A stretch of 64,000 nt of DNA, from contig NZ_CAJYVE010000018.1 in the NCBI RefSeq assembly GCF_913777995.1, positions 1 through 64,000 of the forward strand, read 5' to 3'. The notes under the pieces were generated by a model, which saw nothing but the letters and a program-made list of their open reading frames with translations, was not told the origin of the DNA and ran no database searches. The position numbers and the translations under genes were made by a program. The DNA comes from an uncultured Pseudomonas sp. (GTDB taxonomy: Bacteria; Pseudomonadota; Gammaproteobacteria; Pseudomonadales; Pseudomonadaceae). Numbering within the stretch: the first letter of the stretch is position 1; the number at the start of each line of letters is the position of its first letter. Below are positions 18,077 to 27,247 of this stretch, piece after piece.

Positions 18077-19132
18077 ATGAACGATGAATTCAGCCCACCG
18101 CGTAAACGCCGCGGTGCCGGACGGGTGACGTTGAACACCGTGGCCCGGCACGTCGGCGTATCGGCGATCACGGTTTCCCGCTACTTCAATCAGCCTGGGC
18201 AGGTCTCGCCCGAACTGCGCGAGCGCATTGCGGCGGCGGTCGAGGCTCTGGGCTACGTGCCCAACCAGGTGGCGGGCGGGCTGGCCTCGGCGCGCAGCAA
18301 GGTCGTGGCAATGGTGGTGCCGAACATCTCCGGGCCGATCTTCGCCAACACCATCCAGGGCTTCAGCGACACCTTGAGCCAGCACGGCCTGCAGCCGCTG
18401 CTGGCTTCCAGTTACTTTTCTCCCGAACAGGAAGAGAGCGCAGTACGCGCATTCCTCGGCTGGTCACCGGCCGCTCTGGTGCTGACCAGCCGCTTCCACA
18501 CTCCGGCCACGGAACGCATGATCGCCCAGGCCGACATGCCGGTGATCGAGACCTGGGACTACCAGCCTGAGCGCGCGCCGATCCAGATCGGCTTTTCCCA
18601 CCATCAGGTAGGGGTCACCGCCACCCGCTACCTGCACGACAAGGGTTACCGACGCATCGCTTTCGTGCTCAACAGCATGGCCGGCGACTTGAGCGCTCAG
18701 GAGCGCTGCCAGGGCTACAGCGACACCGTGCAGGCCCTCGGCCTGGCCCCGTGGGTGTTTACCCCACAGACCGGGCTGGCACCCTTCGAAGCCGGCAAGC
18801 AGGCCATGCATGCCCTGATGAGCGGCCCGCAGCGCCCGGACGCGATCTTCTTCGCCAACGACAACCTGGCTGCCGGCGGCCTGCTCGCCGGCCAGCGTGC
18901 CGGGCTGCGGATTCCCGAAGACTGCGCCGTGATGGGCTTCGGCGACTACGCCTTCGCCGAGATGCTGCTGCCCAGCCTGAGTACCATCAAGCCGCCGGCA
19001 CTGGAAATCGGCGTACTGGCGGCGCAGCGGGTATTGCAAAGCCTGGAGATGTTACCGCTCGATGAAGACGGCATCCGGCACCTGAACCGGCTGGACTGTC
19101 GGGTGATCGAACGAGAGAGTACCCAGGGCTAA
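18077..19132 (+). CDS. LacI/GalR-family transcriptional regulator
   Basis: A 351-residue repressor. The N-terminal headpiece is VTLNTVARHVGVSAITVSRYFNQPGQVS with hinge YVPNQVAGGLAS; this is the GntR-like branch, with SAITVSR in the recognition helix. The periplasmic-binding-protein-like core contains VVAMVVPNISGPIFANTI, PDAIFFANDNLAAGGLLAGQ and VMGFGDYAFAEMLLPSLSTI. It is divergent from the TonB receptor operon and shares the palindrome at 17977. The effector is unknown; by context it would be the compound taken up or oxidised by that operon. Confidence 0.93.
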   Translation: MNDEFSPPRKRRGAGRVTLNTVARHVGVSAITVSRYFNQPGQVSPELRERIAAAVEALGYVPNQVAGGLASARSKVVAMVVPNISGPIFANTIQGFSDTLSQHGLQPLLASSYFSPEQEESAVRAFLGWSPAALVLTSRFHTPATERMIAQADMPVIETWDYQPERAPIQIGFSHHQVGVTATRYLHDKGYRRIAFVLNSMAGDLSAQERCQGYSDTVQALGLAPWVFTPQTGLAPFEAGKQAMHALMSGPQRPDAIFFANDNLAAGGLLAGQRAGLRIPEDCAVMGFGDYAFAEMLLPSLSTIKPPALEIGVLAAQRVLQSLEMLPLDEDGIRHLNRLDCRVIERESTQG

Positions 19133-19207
19133 GCTCTGTCACCGCTACAGGGTGCCAGCCAGCGCCTGCTCAACCAGATGCGCCAAATGTTCAATACTGA
19201 TCGGACC

Positions 19208-19292
19208 GTGGGAGCGAGCTTGCTCGCGAAGGCGGCGTCACGTTCACCGCAAACTCAACAACTTTGCCCGCTTTTCGCGAGCAAGCTCCCAC
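19208..19292. repeat. REP doublet (GAGCGAGCTTGCTCGCGA type)
   Basis: Inverted copies of GTGGGAGCGAGCTTGCTCGC enclose a short loop. This REP subtype differs from the GGAGCGGCTTCAGCCGCG subtype at 13148 and recurs at 40498 and, as GTTGGAGCGAGC, in the elements at 58053 and 63279. Confidence 0.88.
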
Positions 19293-19358
19293 AAAAGCAA
19301 AGCGCTTGATCGAACGGTATTGGCCCAACCTTGCCAACCTGACAGGAGAAAACGCCTC

Positions 19359-20093
19359 ATGACTTCTCGCAAAGTCGCCATCGTCACCGGTGCCTCGCGC
19401 GGCATCGGTGCCGAGATCGCCCAGCGCCTGGCCGCCGACGGTTTCGCCGTGGTCATCAACTACGCCAACAGCGCCACCGAAGCCGACGCCCTGGTCGAAC
19501 AGTTGCTGGGCGCCGGCCATCATGCCATTGCGCTGAAGGCCGACGTGTCGAACGCCAGTGACGTGCGCCGCCTGTTCGATGCCACCGAACACCACCTGGG
19601 CAAGGTTGACGTGCTGGTCAACAACGCCGGTATCCTCAAGACCCTGCCGCTGGCCGAAACCAGCGACGAGCTGTTCGAGCAGACCTTCGCGGTGAACACC
19701 CGTGGCGTGTTCAACACCCTGCGCGAAGCCGCCAACCGCCTCAACGACGGCGGGCGGATCATCAACTTTTCCACCACCGCCCTGGCCCTGAAGCTGCCTG
19801 GCTACGCCATCTACAACGCCAGCAAGGCGGCGGTGGAAGCCATGACCCCGGTGTTCGCCAAAGAGCTGCGCGGGCGCAACATCACCGTCAACACCGTCGC
19901 CCCTGGTCCGGTGGCCACCGAGCTGTTCCTGGCTGGCAAGAGCGAAGAACAGATCCAGCACTTCGCCAGCCTGCCGCCGCTGCAACGCCTCGGCCAGCCC
20001 GAGGACATCGCCGGCGTGGTGGCCTTTCTCGCCGGGCCGGATTCGGGCTGGATCAACGGCCAGGTGCTGCGCGCCAACGGCGGCCTGGCCTGA
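19359..20093 (+). CDS. Short-chain dehydrogenase/reductase (classical SDR)
   Basis: Cytoplasmic NAD(P)H oxidoreductase of 244 residues, FabG-like in length. The cofactor motif is TGASRGIG (residues 11-18). NNAG is in VDVLVNNAGILKT. The catalytic Ser is in INFSTTALAL and the Tyr-Lys pair in YAIYNASKAA. The C-terminal PEDIAGVVAFLAGPDSGWINGQ is typical. The real start is the ATG at 19359, after ACAGGAGAAAACGCCTC; the open frame before it covers a REP doublet and is not coding. The ribose-binding position favours NADPH (R following the glycine motif) but is not decisive. It is unrelated in direction to the carnitine genes that follow. Confidence 0.92.
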   Translation: MTSRKVAIVTGASRGIGAEIAQRLAADGFAVVINYANSATEADALVEQLLGAGHHAIALKADVSNASDVRRLFDATEHHLGKVDVLVNNAGILKTLPLAETSDELFEQTFAVNTRGVFNTLREAANRLNDGGRIINFSTTALALKLPGYAIYNASKAAVEAMTPVFAKELRGRNITVNTVAPGPVATELFLAGKSEEQIQHFASLPPLQRLGQPEDIAGVVAFLAGPDSGWINGQVLRANGGLA

Positions 20094-20102
20094 GCGATAC
20101 CC

Positions 20103-20318
20103 TAGGTTTTGTAAGAAAAGTCGGCGAGCGAAGGTCAGGCAAGGCGCAACGAGCAAAGCGAGTAACAGCCGCAGGCTGACCCGAAGGGCGAGCGCCAGCG
20201 AGTCAAAACAGGCGAGGAACGGTCGGAGTCGCGGGCGACTTTACTGGTGTAAATGAGCATTCCGAGCCTGTTTTTAACGCAGCATGGCCGAGCGCAGGCA
20301 CTTTTCGTACAAAACCTA
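20103..20318. mobile_element. MITE with TA duplication, IS630-like ends
   Basis: A 212-base element (20105-20316) is bounded by near-perfect inverted ends, GGTTTTGTAAGAAAAGT on the left and the complement of GGTTTTGTACGAAAAGT on the right, and is flanked by TA on both sides. TA duplication is the mark of IS630/Tc1-type transposition. There is no open frame inside, so it is a non-autonomous element. The right end overlaps cdhB: its stop codon TAG is TA of the duplication plus the first G of the element. Confidence 0.8.
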
Positions 20319-20783
20319 CGGCAGGCCGATGACCCGGCCGAGCAGCTCAGGCCTCGGCAGTTCGGCCTGCTCGGCGCTGAGCGCAGCCAGCCGTTGCCGC
20401 GTGGCTTCGGTAAACGGCGCTGAACGCGGGCCGGCCAGGTCGACGTGCAGCAGCATCTGCTCATTACCGGCCAGCAGCGTCGCGTCCCCCACCCTGTGCA
20501 GGCTGTGGAACAGGTGCAGGCGCTTGGCGTCGTAGCCGATCAGCTGGGTGTGCACCTCGACCTCGGCGCCGAGCTTCACTTCGTGCAGGTAGTTGAGGTG
20601 CAGTTCAAGGGTGAACAGCGAGTGACCGCTGGCGTCGCGGTTTGCGCTGTCCAGGCCCAGGGTGTCCATCAGCGCATCGGTGGCATAACTGAAGATCAAC
20701 AGGTAGAACGCGTCGCGCAGATGGCCGTTGTAATCGACCCAGTCGGGCGATATCTCGGTGCGGTAGGTGGTCAGTGCAGGCAT
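20316..20783 (-). CDS. cdhB: Betainyl-CoA thioesterase, carnitine pathway
   Basis: Hot-dog-fold thioesterase of 155 residues (4-hydroxybenzoyl-CoA thioesterase type). Its WVDYNGHLRDAFYLLIFSYATDAL carries the catalytic Asp of the family. It releases glycine betaine from betainyl-CoA, the product of the CdhC step. The role is inferred from gene order, which matches the P. aeruginosa caiX-cdhC-cdhA-cdhB operon. It lies 33 bases after the cdhA stop. The stop codon is supplied by the inverted end of a MITE; the protein end (GRVIGLP) still looks complete. In P. aeruginosa hocS follows; here the operon ends. Confidence 0.88.
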   Translation of the reverse strand: MPALTTYRTEISPDWVDYNGHLRDAFYLLIFSYATDALMDTLGLDSANRDASGHSLFTLELHLNYLHEVKLGAEVEVHTQLIGYDAKRLHLFHSLHRVGDATLLAGNEQMLLHVDLAGPRSAPFTEATRQRLAALSAEQAELPRPELLGRVIGLP

Positions 20784-20816
20784 GGTGCAATACTCGTTCG
20801 GAAAGGCGCCCAGGGG

Positions 20817-21782
20817 TTACTCGTTGAAGCTCATGCCATGCTGGGCCTTGGTGGCCTTCACAGCGTCCATCACCGCCAGCAGGCAATCGTCGCGATAGCG
20901 CTCCAGGGCAGCAATACTGTGGCTGCCCAGCTGTTCACGGGTGCCTTCGACCACGTCGTCGATCAGCCTGTCGGTCAGCGCCGGGGCCGGCAGGTAGGTC
21001 CAGGGCAACTGCAAGGCCGGGCCGAACTGCGCCATGAAGTGGCGCATGCCGGCATCGCCACCGGCCAGGGTGTAGGTCAGGAAGGTGCCCATGAACGACC
21101 AGCGCAAGCCGGCGCCAAAACGAATCGCGTCGTCGATTTCACCGGTGGTCGCCACACCATCGTTGACCAGGTGCAACGCCTCACGCCACAGCGCCTCCAG
21201 CAGGCGGTCGGCGATGAATCCCGGGACTTCCTTGCGCACATGCAGTGCGCGCATGCCCAGCGCTTCATACACCTTGATCGCCGCCTCGATCGCTGCGGGG
21301 GCGGTGTGCTCGCCGCCCACCACTTCCACCAGCGGCAGCAGGTACACCGGGTTGAACGGGTGGCCGACCACGCAGCGCTGCGGGTGGGTCGCCCGCTGGT
21401 AGAACTCGCTGGGCAACAGCCCGGAGGTGCTCGAACCGATCAGCGCCTCAGGCTTGGCCGCCGCGCTGATCGTGCTGTGCAGCTGCAGTTTCAGTTCCAG
21501 GCGCTCCGGCGCGCTTTCCTGGATGAAGTCGGCGTTTTCCACGCACTCTTCGATGGTGGCGACAAAGCGCAGGCGCTGTTGCGAGGCGCCGGGAGCCAGG
21601 CCCTGTTTTTCCAGGGCGCTCCAGGCGTTGGCCACGCGCTTGCGCAGCGCTGCCTCGGCACCCGGTGCCGGGTCCCAGGCGACCACATCCAGGCCGTTAG
21701 CCAAGGCCCGCGACACCCAGCCGCTGCCGATGACGCCGCAGCCCAGGGCCGCGAAGGTTTGGATCTCAGTGATGAAGCTCAT
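20817..21782 (-). CDS. cdhA: L-carnitine dehydrogenase
   Basis: NAD-dependent dehydrogenase of 321 residues that oxidises L-carnitine to 3-dehydrocarnitine. It has the 3-hydroxyacyl-CoA dehydrogenase fold: a Rossmann motif [17 protein letters not shown] near the N-terminus, the catalytic Ser/His region SSTSGLL and [20 protein letters not shown], and the helical C-terminal dimerisation domain ([21 protein letters not shown]). The RBS AAGGAA is seven bases upstream. It is the third gene of the carnitine operon, 35 bases after cdhC. Assignment to carnitine and not hydroxybutyryl-CoA rests on the operon context and the sequence type. Confidence 0.93.
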   Translation of the reverse strand: MSFITEIQTFAALGCGVIGSGWVSRALANGLDVVAWDPAPGAEAALRKRVANAWSALEKQGLAPGASQQRLRFVATIEECVENADFIQESAPERLELKLQLHSTISAAAKPEALIGSSTSGLLPSEFYQRATHPQRCVVGHPFNPVYLLPLVEVVGGEHTAPAAIEAAIKVYEALGMRALHVRKEVPGFIADRLLEALWREALHLVNDGVATTGEIDDAIRFGAGLRWSFMGTFLTYTLAGGDAGMRHFMAQFGPALQLPWTYLPAPALTDRLIDDVVEGTREQLGSHSIAALERYRDDCLLAVMDAVKATKAQHGMSFNE

Positions 21783-21817
21783 GGCGACGTTCCTTTGGGG
21801 GTCGTTGATCGGTGGGG

Positions 21818-22705
21818 TCAGCCACGTGGGGTCAGGCCCATCTTGAGGCGCCCTTGCGCCGGGGTCAGAACCCTGGCGCCCAGACGGCTGATGATTTCAA
21901 CGGCGCGCTCCACCAGCTGGCCATTGGTGGCCAGCACGCCTTTTTCCAGCCACAGGTTGTCTTCCAGGCCGACCCGCACGTTGCCGCCCAGCAGCACCGC
22001 CTGAGCCGCCATCGGCATTTGCATGCGACCGATGCCAAAGCCAGCCCACACCGCGTCGCTGGGCAGGTTGTCGACCATGGCTTTCATGGTGGTGGTGTCG
22101 GCCGGCGCGCCCCACGGGATGCCCAGGCACAGCTGAAACAGCGGGTTGTCGAGCAGGCCTTCCTTGATCATCTGCTTGGCGAACCACAAGTGGCCGGTGT
22201 CGAAGATTTCCAGCTCGGCCTTGACGCCCAGCTCCTGGATGCGTTTGGCCCCGGCACGCAGCTGCGCCGGGGTCGACACGTAAATGCTGTTGCCGTCGCC
22301 AAAGTTCAGCGTGCCGCAATCCAGGGTGCAGATTTCCGGCAGCAGTTCTTCGACATGCGCCAGGCGGGTCAGCGGGCCGACCAGGTCGGTGCCAGGGCCG
22401 AACGCCATCGGCGCTTCGCCCTCGCCGATCTCGAGGTCGCCGCCCATCCCGGCAGTGAGGTTGACGATGATGTCGACGCCGGACTCGCGGATGCGCTCCA
22501 TCACTTCGCGGTACAGCGCCACGTCGCGGCTGAACTTGCCGGTCTGTGGGTCACGCACATGGCAATGCACCACGGTGGCGCCGGCCTTGGCGGCTTCCAC
22601 GGCGGCGGCGGCGATCTGTTTGGGGGTGACCGGTACATGCGGACTCTTGGCGGTGGTGTCGCCAGCACCGGTGAGTGCGCAGGTGATGATGACGTCGTTG
22701 TTCAT
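21818..22705 (-). CDS. cdhC: 3-dehydrocarnitine:acetyl-CoA transferase-type cleavage enzyme (BKACE family)
   Basis: Zinc enzyme of the beta-keto acid cleavage (DUF849) family, 295 residues. It condenses 3-dehydrocarnitine with acetyl-CoA and splits the product into acetoacetate and betainyl-CoA. The metal ligands sit in VVHCHVRDP (two His), and the TIM-barrel strands [13 protein letters not shown] and [16 protein letters not shown] are typical. RBS AAGGAA is eight bases upstream. Gene order caiX-cdhC-cdhA-cdhB identifies the substrate. Confidence 0.93.
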   Translation of the reverse strand: MNNDVIITCALTGAGDTTAKSPHVPVTPKQIAAAAVEAAKAGATVVHCHVRDPQTGKFSRDVALYREVMERIRESGVDIIVNLTAGMGGDLEIGEGEAPMAFGPGTDLVGPLTRLAHVEELLPEICTLDCGTLNFGDGNSIYVSTPAQLRAGAKRIQELGVKAELEIFDTGHLWFAKQMIKEGLLDNPLFQLCLGIPWGAPADTTTMKAMVDNLPSDAVWAGFGIGRMQMPMAAQAVLLGGNVRVGLEDNLWLEKGVLATNGQLVERAVEIISRLGARVLTPAQGRLKMGLTPRG

Positions 22706-22779
22706 GTGGCGGTTCCTTACAGGCGTGAGGGTGCCTTTCGCAGCCGCTCAAGGCTGCGAAGGGCTGATGAAAACGGGGC

Positions 22780-23724
22780 TTATCGGTCGCTGAGTTGCAG
22801 GTTCTGGGCGGCGGGCCTGCCGTCGAAGGTGGTCACACCCTGCAGCCAGCGAGCCTGGTCCTGCGGGTGATCCTTGAGCCACTGCCGGGCCGACTCCAGG
22901 GGGTCCTTGTGGTCCAGCAGCGGCTGCATCATCTGGCTCTCGTCGGCGACGCTGAAGGTCAGGTTGCTCAGCAGCCTGTGCACGTTGGGACATTGCTGGG
23001 CATAGTCGGGCGCGGTCACCGTCCACACGCTGGCCTTGCCCTCGTTCGGGCCCAGGGCGTCATCACTGCCTGAGAGGTAGGTCATGGCGATGTTGACGTT
23101 CATCGGGTGCGGCGCCCAGCCGAAGAACACCACCGCCTCCTTGCGGCGTACCGAGCGCTCCACAGCGGCGAGCATGCCGACTTCGCTGGACTCCACCAGC
23201 TGGAACTTGCCCAGGCCGAACTGGTTCTTGGCGATCATCGCCTTGATCTGCGCATTGGCCCCCGAACCCGGCTCGATGCCATAGATCTTGCCGCCCAGCT
23301 CTTTTTCGAATTTGGCAATGTCGGCGAAGGTCTTCAGGCCCTTGTCGGCCAGGTAGGTGGGCACGGCAAGGGTCGCACGGGCGTCTTCCAGGCTGGGCTT
23401 GTCCAGCACCTTGACCTGCCCGGCCTCCACGAACGGCGTGATGGTCTGGGTCATCAGCGGATTCCAGTAGCCCAGGAACAGGTCCAGGCGCTGGTCACGG
23501 ATGCCGGCGAAGATGATCTGCTGCGAGGCACTGGTCTGCTTGGTCTGGTAGCCGAGGCCATCGAGCAGGACCTGGGTAATGGCACTGGTGGCGATGACAT
23601 CGGTCCAGTTCACTACACCCATGCGCACGTTCTGGCAGGCAGCGGCATCGGCGGCCATGACAGGGGTGCTGAGGATGGCGCTGGCACCGAGTGCAAGCAC
23701 GCAGCGGCTGATCAGTGGATTCAT
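22780..23724 (-). CDS. caiX: Carnitine/betaine-type periplasmic binding protein
   Basis: Periplasmic solute receptor of the ChoX/CbcX/CaiX group (OpuAC fold), 314 residues. A signal peptide (LALGASAILSTPVMAAD) is followed by ACQNVRMGVVNWTDVIAT and DLFLGYWNPLM, with aromatic residues able to form the cage for a trimethylammonium group (WTDV, GYWNP, GWAPHPMN). In P. aeruginosa CaiX feeds the shared Cbc ABC permease, which is not encoded here. It is the first gene of the carnitine operon, divergent from cdhR. Confidence 0.93.
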   Translation of the reverse strand: MNPLISRCVLALGASAILSTPVMAADAAACQNVRMGVVNWTDVIATSAITQVLLDGLGYQTKQTSASQQIIFAGIRDQRLDLFLGYWNPLMTQTITPFVEAGQVKVLDKPSLEDARATLAVPTYLADKGLKTFADIAKFEKELGGKIYGIEPGSGANAQIKAMIAKNQFGLGKFQLVESSEVGMLAAVERSVRRKEAVVFFGWAPHPMNVNIAMTYLSGSDDALGPNEGKASVWTVTAPDYAQQCPNVHRLLSNLTFSVADESQMMQPLLDHKDPLESARQWLKDHPQDQARWLQGVTTFDGRPAAQNLQLSDR

Positions 23725-23917
23725 GGTGGATCCCTCGGCAGGTCACTATTGTGGGGACCGGTGTCTTTGTGCACCGTGGCACCACGTTACGTTCCTGGGG
23801 GGCTGCCAACACGCACGGCGGCGACGCACTCTTGCACTGCGTCGACCTGGCCTCTTGAATCTGCCCCTGAACGGGAGTATCACAGCGCCATGCCGCCCAC
23901 CCTGCCAGAGCGCCACC

Positions 23918-24862
23918 ATGTCTCGGGATTTCTACTTTCTGCTGATGCCGGGGTTCTCGGCCATGGGCTTCACCTGCGCGGTGGAACCGCTGCGGGTGGC
24001 CAACCGCTTTCGTGGTGAGCTGTACCGCTGGCACGTGCTGAGCAGCGACGGCGGCGCGGTGGTGGCGAGTAACGGCCTGTCGGTGAACGCCGACGCCGCC
24101 CTGGAGCCACTGAAAAAAGGCGCCACCTTGCTGGTGGTGGCCGGCTTCGAGCCGCTGCAGTTCGCCACTCCGGCACTGATGCACTGGCTGCGGCGCCTGG
24201 ACCATGAAGGCGTGACCCTTGGCGCCATCGACACCGGGGCCTGCCTGCTGGCCGAAGCCGGACTGCTCGGTGACCATCGCCTGACCCTGCACTGGGAAGC
24301 CATCGACGCCTTCAAGGAGTCTTATCCACAGCTCACCGTGACCCAGGAGCTGTTCGAGATCGACCGCCGACGCATCACCTGTGCCGGCGGTACGGCCTGC
24401 ATCGACCTGATGCTCGACCTGATCGCTCAGGCCCATGGCCCGGAGCTGGCGATTCAGGTGTCCGAACAGTTCGTGATCAGCCGCATTCGTCCGCGCCAGG
24501 ACCACCAGCGCATGCAGATCGCCACCCGCTACGGCATCAACAACCGCAAGCTGGTGCAGGTGATCGGCGAGATGGAACAACACACCGAGCCGCCCTTGAG
24601 CACCCTGGCCCTCGCGGAAAGCATCAAGGTCACCCGGCGCCAGCTGGAGCGCCTGTTCCGCCTGCACCTGAACGACACGCCCAGCAACTTCTACCTGGGC
24701 CTGCGCCTGGAAAAAGCCCGCAAGCTGCTGCGCCAGAGCGACATGAGCGTGCTGGAGGTGAGTATTGCCTGCGGGTTCGAGTCACCGTCGTATTTCACCC
24801 GCCGCTACCGGGCGCGGTTTACCCGCTGCCCCCGGGAAGATCGACGTCGGGAGCCGAGCTGA
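23918..24862 (+). CDS. cdhR: AraC-family activator of carnitine catabolism
   Basis: Transcriptional activator of 314 residues in the glutamine-amidotransferase-like/AraC (GATase1-HTH) class. The N-terminal DJ-1/PfpI-like sensing domain begins DFYFLLMPGFSAMGFTCAVEP. The pseudo-active site is in GAIDTGACLLAEAGLL. Two AraC helix-turn-helix motifs lie at the C-terminus (LAESIKVTRRQLERLFRLHL and VLEVSIACGFESPSYFTRRYRARF). The start is the ATG at 23918; the frame is open upstream but that part overlaps caiX. It is divergent from the caiX-cdhCAB operon, which it is expected to activate with carnitine as signal. Confidence 0.92.
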   Translation: MSRDFYFLLMPGFSAMGFTCAVEPLRVANRFRGELYRWHVLSSDGGAVVASNGLSVNADAALEPLKKGATLLVVAGFEPLQFATPALMHWLRRLDHEGVTLGAIDTGACLLAEAGLLGDHRLTLHWEAIDAFKESYPQLTVTQELFEIDRRRITCAGGTACIDLMLDLIAQAHGPELAIQVSEQFVISRIRPRQDHQRMQIATRYGINNRKLVQVIGEMEQHTEPPLSTLALAESIKVTRRQLERLFRLHLNDTPSNFYLGLRLEKARKLLRQSDMSVLEVSIACGFESPSYFTRRYRARFTRCPREDRRREPS

Positions 24863-24904
24863 ACGGCGCTGCATCGGCGAGATGCAGCGCTGTCGATGAC
24901 GTGA

Positions 24905-26902
24905 CTAGCGCACCAGATGCAGGAACTGCATATGCCGCTCGTACTGGTCGAGCACGTCGTTGATGACCTGTTCGCGGGTGTAGCCCACCAGGTCGTAGTC
25001 CTGGCTGCCTTCGCTCAGGTGCACCTCGGCGCGGTAGTAGCGGCGGTTGTTCAGGTGCCGCGAGCCCATGCCACTCAAGGCGAACGACGGGGTGAAGTAG
25101 CCCTTCATGCGCACCTGGTAGATGAACGGCCGCTCTTCGCCGTGGCCGATTTCCAGGCTCACCGAATCCGGTGCGGGATCGTCCGGCTTCGTCACGCTCA
25201 GGCCCTTCTCGACGAATACGGCGGTCACCTCGTCGATGGCCGGGCGCACGGTCTGGTCGAGGAACCGGTACACCTCGTCACGCGAGGGGTAATGCACCGC
25301 CTGGCTCAGACGCTGGCGCCAGCCGCCACGACGTGCGCCGGAGGCCGGGGCCAGGGAGTACAGCTGCGCCAGCTGACGCTGCGACTCCATGTAGAAGGCC
25401 TTGTGCAGCCCCCACATCATGGTCAGCAGGATCAGCGAGAACGGCAGCGAGGTCAGCACCACCGCCGACTTCAGCGCGTCGATGCTGCCGGAGAACAGCA
25501 GGCCGCTGGTCACCAGCGCGGTGGCTGCGCCCCAGAACACCCGCAGCCATTTCGGGCCGTCCTCGTCGGCGCTGCCGCCCTTGGCCGACAGGGTGGACAG
25601 CACCACGGTGCCGGAGTCTGCCGAGGTGACGAAGAACACGAAGCTGATGAACACCGTTACACCGATGACCACCTTGCTCCACGGGTAGGTTTCCAGCAGC
25701 AGGTAGAGGGTCATGGACGGGTCGTCGATGGCCGACTGGCCCAGTGCGCTCATGCCGTGCGCCAGCACCTGCTCGATGGCGCTGTTGCCGAAGATCGACA
25801 TCCACGCCAGGGTGAAGCCCAGCGGAATGAACAGCACACCGAAGACGAATTCACGGATGGTGCGGCCACGCGAGATACGCGCAATGAACAGGCCCACGAA
25901 CGGCGCCCAGGCGATCCACCAGGCCCAATAGAACACGGTCCAGCCGCCCAGCCAGCCGTCGGCCTGCTGCTTGTAGGCATACACATCGAAGCTCTTGGTG
26001 GTCAGCGCACCCAGGTAGTCACCGATGTTCTGCACCAGCGTATTGAGCAGGTGCTGGGTGGGTCCGGCGAACAGCACGAACAGCAGCAGCGCACAGGCCA
26101 GCAGCATGTTGATGTCGGACATGACCCGCACGCCCTTCTCCACGCCAGACACCGCCACAACGATTGCCGCGCCCATCATCAGCACGATCAGGGTGACCTG
26201 CACCCAGTGGGTGTGGGCGACCCCGAACAGGTAGTCGAGGCCGGAGTTCAGGTGCAGTACGCCAAAGCCCATGTCGGCCCCCAGGCCGAAGATGGTGGCG
26301 ATGATGCCGAAGCCATCGACTGCATAGCCGATCGGGCCGTTGATGCGCTTGCCGATCAGCGGATACAGCGCCGAGCGCAGTGCCAGCGGCAGGTTATGGC
26401 GGTAGGCGAAGTAGGCCAGGGCCATGCCGACGAAGGCGAACACGCCCCAGCCATGCAGGCCCCAGTGCAGGAACAGCAGCTGCATGGCCTGGCGCGCCGC
26501 ATCGGCGGTACCGGCCTCGCCTTGCGGCGGCTGCATCAGGTGGGTCAGCGGTTCAGAGACGCAGAAGAAGAACAGCGTGATGCTGATACCGGCAGCGAAC
26601 AGCATGCCGGCCCAGGACAGGTAGCTGAATTCGGGCTCGTCGTGGTCGGCACCGAGTTTGATCCGGCCATAGCCGGACAAGGCGGTGACCACCACGAAGA
26701 CCAGATACAGCGTCATGGCCAGCATGTAGTACCAGCCGACCGTGTTGGCGGCCCAGTTCTGTGCGGCCAGCAGCCACTGGCCGGCAGCTTCGGGGAAGCT
26801 GATGACGATGATGCCGAAGAGCAGAATGAAGGTCGCGGCAAAATAGAACACCGGGCCATTCATGCGCACCGGGCTGGTCGAGGAAGAGGTGGCGACGTTC
26901 AT
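24905..26902 (-). CDS. betT: Choline transporter BetT (BCCT family)
   Basis: Proton-coupled inner-membrane transporter for choline, about 665 residues with 12 membrane helices (about 15-520) and a cytoplasmic C-terminal extension (about 520-665) that senses osmotic state in the family. The BCCT tract VFYWAWWIAWAPFVGLFIARISRGRTIREFV is recognisable in pieces, including the aromatic site FYWAWW and the SRGRTIREF loop. MNVATSSST at 26902 is taken as the start; MFRRRF at 26944 is an alternative. It follows the carnitine genes but has its own promoter region with a BetI-type palindrome at 27004. Its role is to import choline for conversion to glycine betaine, the same intermediate reached from carnitine. 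Confidence 0.94.
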   Translation of the reverse strand: MNVATSSSTSPVRMNGPVFYFAATFILLFGIIVISFPEAAGQWLLAAQNWAANTVGWYYMLAMTLYLVFVVVTALSGYGRIKLGADHDEPEFSYLSWAGMLFAAGISITLFFFCVSEPLTHLMQPPQGEAGTADAARQAMQLLFLHWGLHGWGVFAFVGMALAYFAYRHNLPLALRSALYPLIGKRINGPIGYAVDGFGIIATIFGLGADMGFGVLHLNSGLDYLFGVAHTHWVQVTLIVLMMGAAIVVAVSGVEKGVRVMSDINMLLACALLLFVLFAGPTQHLLNTLVQNIGDYLGALTTKSFDVYAYKQQADGWLGGWTVFYWAWWIAWAPFVGLFIARISRGRTIREFVFGVLFIPLGFTLAWMSIFGNSAIEQVLAHGMSALGQSAIDDPSMTLYLLLETYPWSKVVIGVTVFISFVFFVTSADSGTVVLSTLSAKGGSADEDGPKWLRVFWGAATALVTSGLLFSGSIDALKSAVVLTSLPFSLILLTMMWGLHKAFYMESQRQLAQLYSLAPASGARRGGWRQRLSQAVHYPSRDEVYRFLDQTVRPAIDEVTAVFVEKGLSVTKPDDPAPDSVSLEIGHGEERPFIYQVRMKGYFTPSFALSGMGSRHLNNRRYYRAEVHLSEGSQDYDLVGYTREQVINDVLDQYERHMQFLHLVR

Positions 26903-27003
26903 GCGGGATGCGCCTCCAGGGTCCGTGAAACGGCGACGAAACATGGATAGTGCAAGGGTTGGCCTCCTGTTGTGAGCGGGCAGCGAACCACCGTTCAAAT
27001 TTG

Positions 27004-27017
27004 ATTGAACGTTCAAT
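27004..27017. promoter_or_regulatory. BetI-type operator upstream of betT
   Basis: ATTGAACGTTCAAT is a perfect palindrome 102 bases before the betT start. It matches the core of BetI operators in front of bet genes in Pseudomonas. BetI is not encoded here. The surrounding gap 26903-27247 otherwise holds only a REP doublet. Confidence 0.8.
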
Positions 27018-27150
27018 TTAAACACGATAAGGCCGGAAATGACCAATCGAGGTGGTAGGAATTGCCCGGATCACCAGTAGGACGCAAGCGAACAGTGAAA
27101 CGTTCCGTAACCCCGGCGCGCAGCGCTGCAGCGGCTTTTGCGGCCAGCCG

Positions 27151-27236
27151 ATAGGCGCGGCCTCAGCCGCGAATGGGCCGCAAGTTCACTGCATTTGCAG
27201 TGAACATGAGGACTTCGCGGCTGAAGCCGCTCCTAC
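27151..27236. repeat. REP doublet (REPIN)
   Basis: Inverted arms GGCGCGGCCTCAGCCGCGAA and TTCGCGGCTGAAGCCGCTCC enclose a loop with its own palindrome GTTCACTGCATTTGCAGTGAAC split as GTTCACTGCA/TGCAGTGAAC. It lies between betT and cysE. Confidence 0.88.
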
Positions 27237-27247
27237 GCGGATCAGCG

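Noticed and set aside
24917..26950. 677-codon plus-strand open frame
   Set aside because: Shadow of betT; composition is typical of antisense to a membrane protein.
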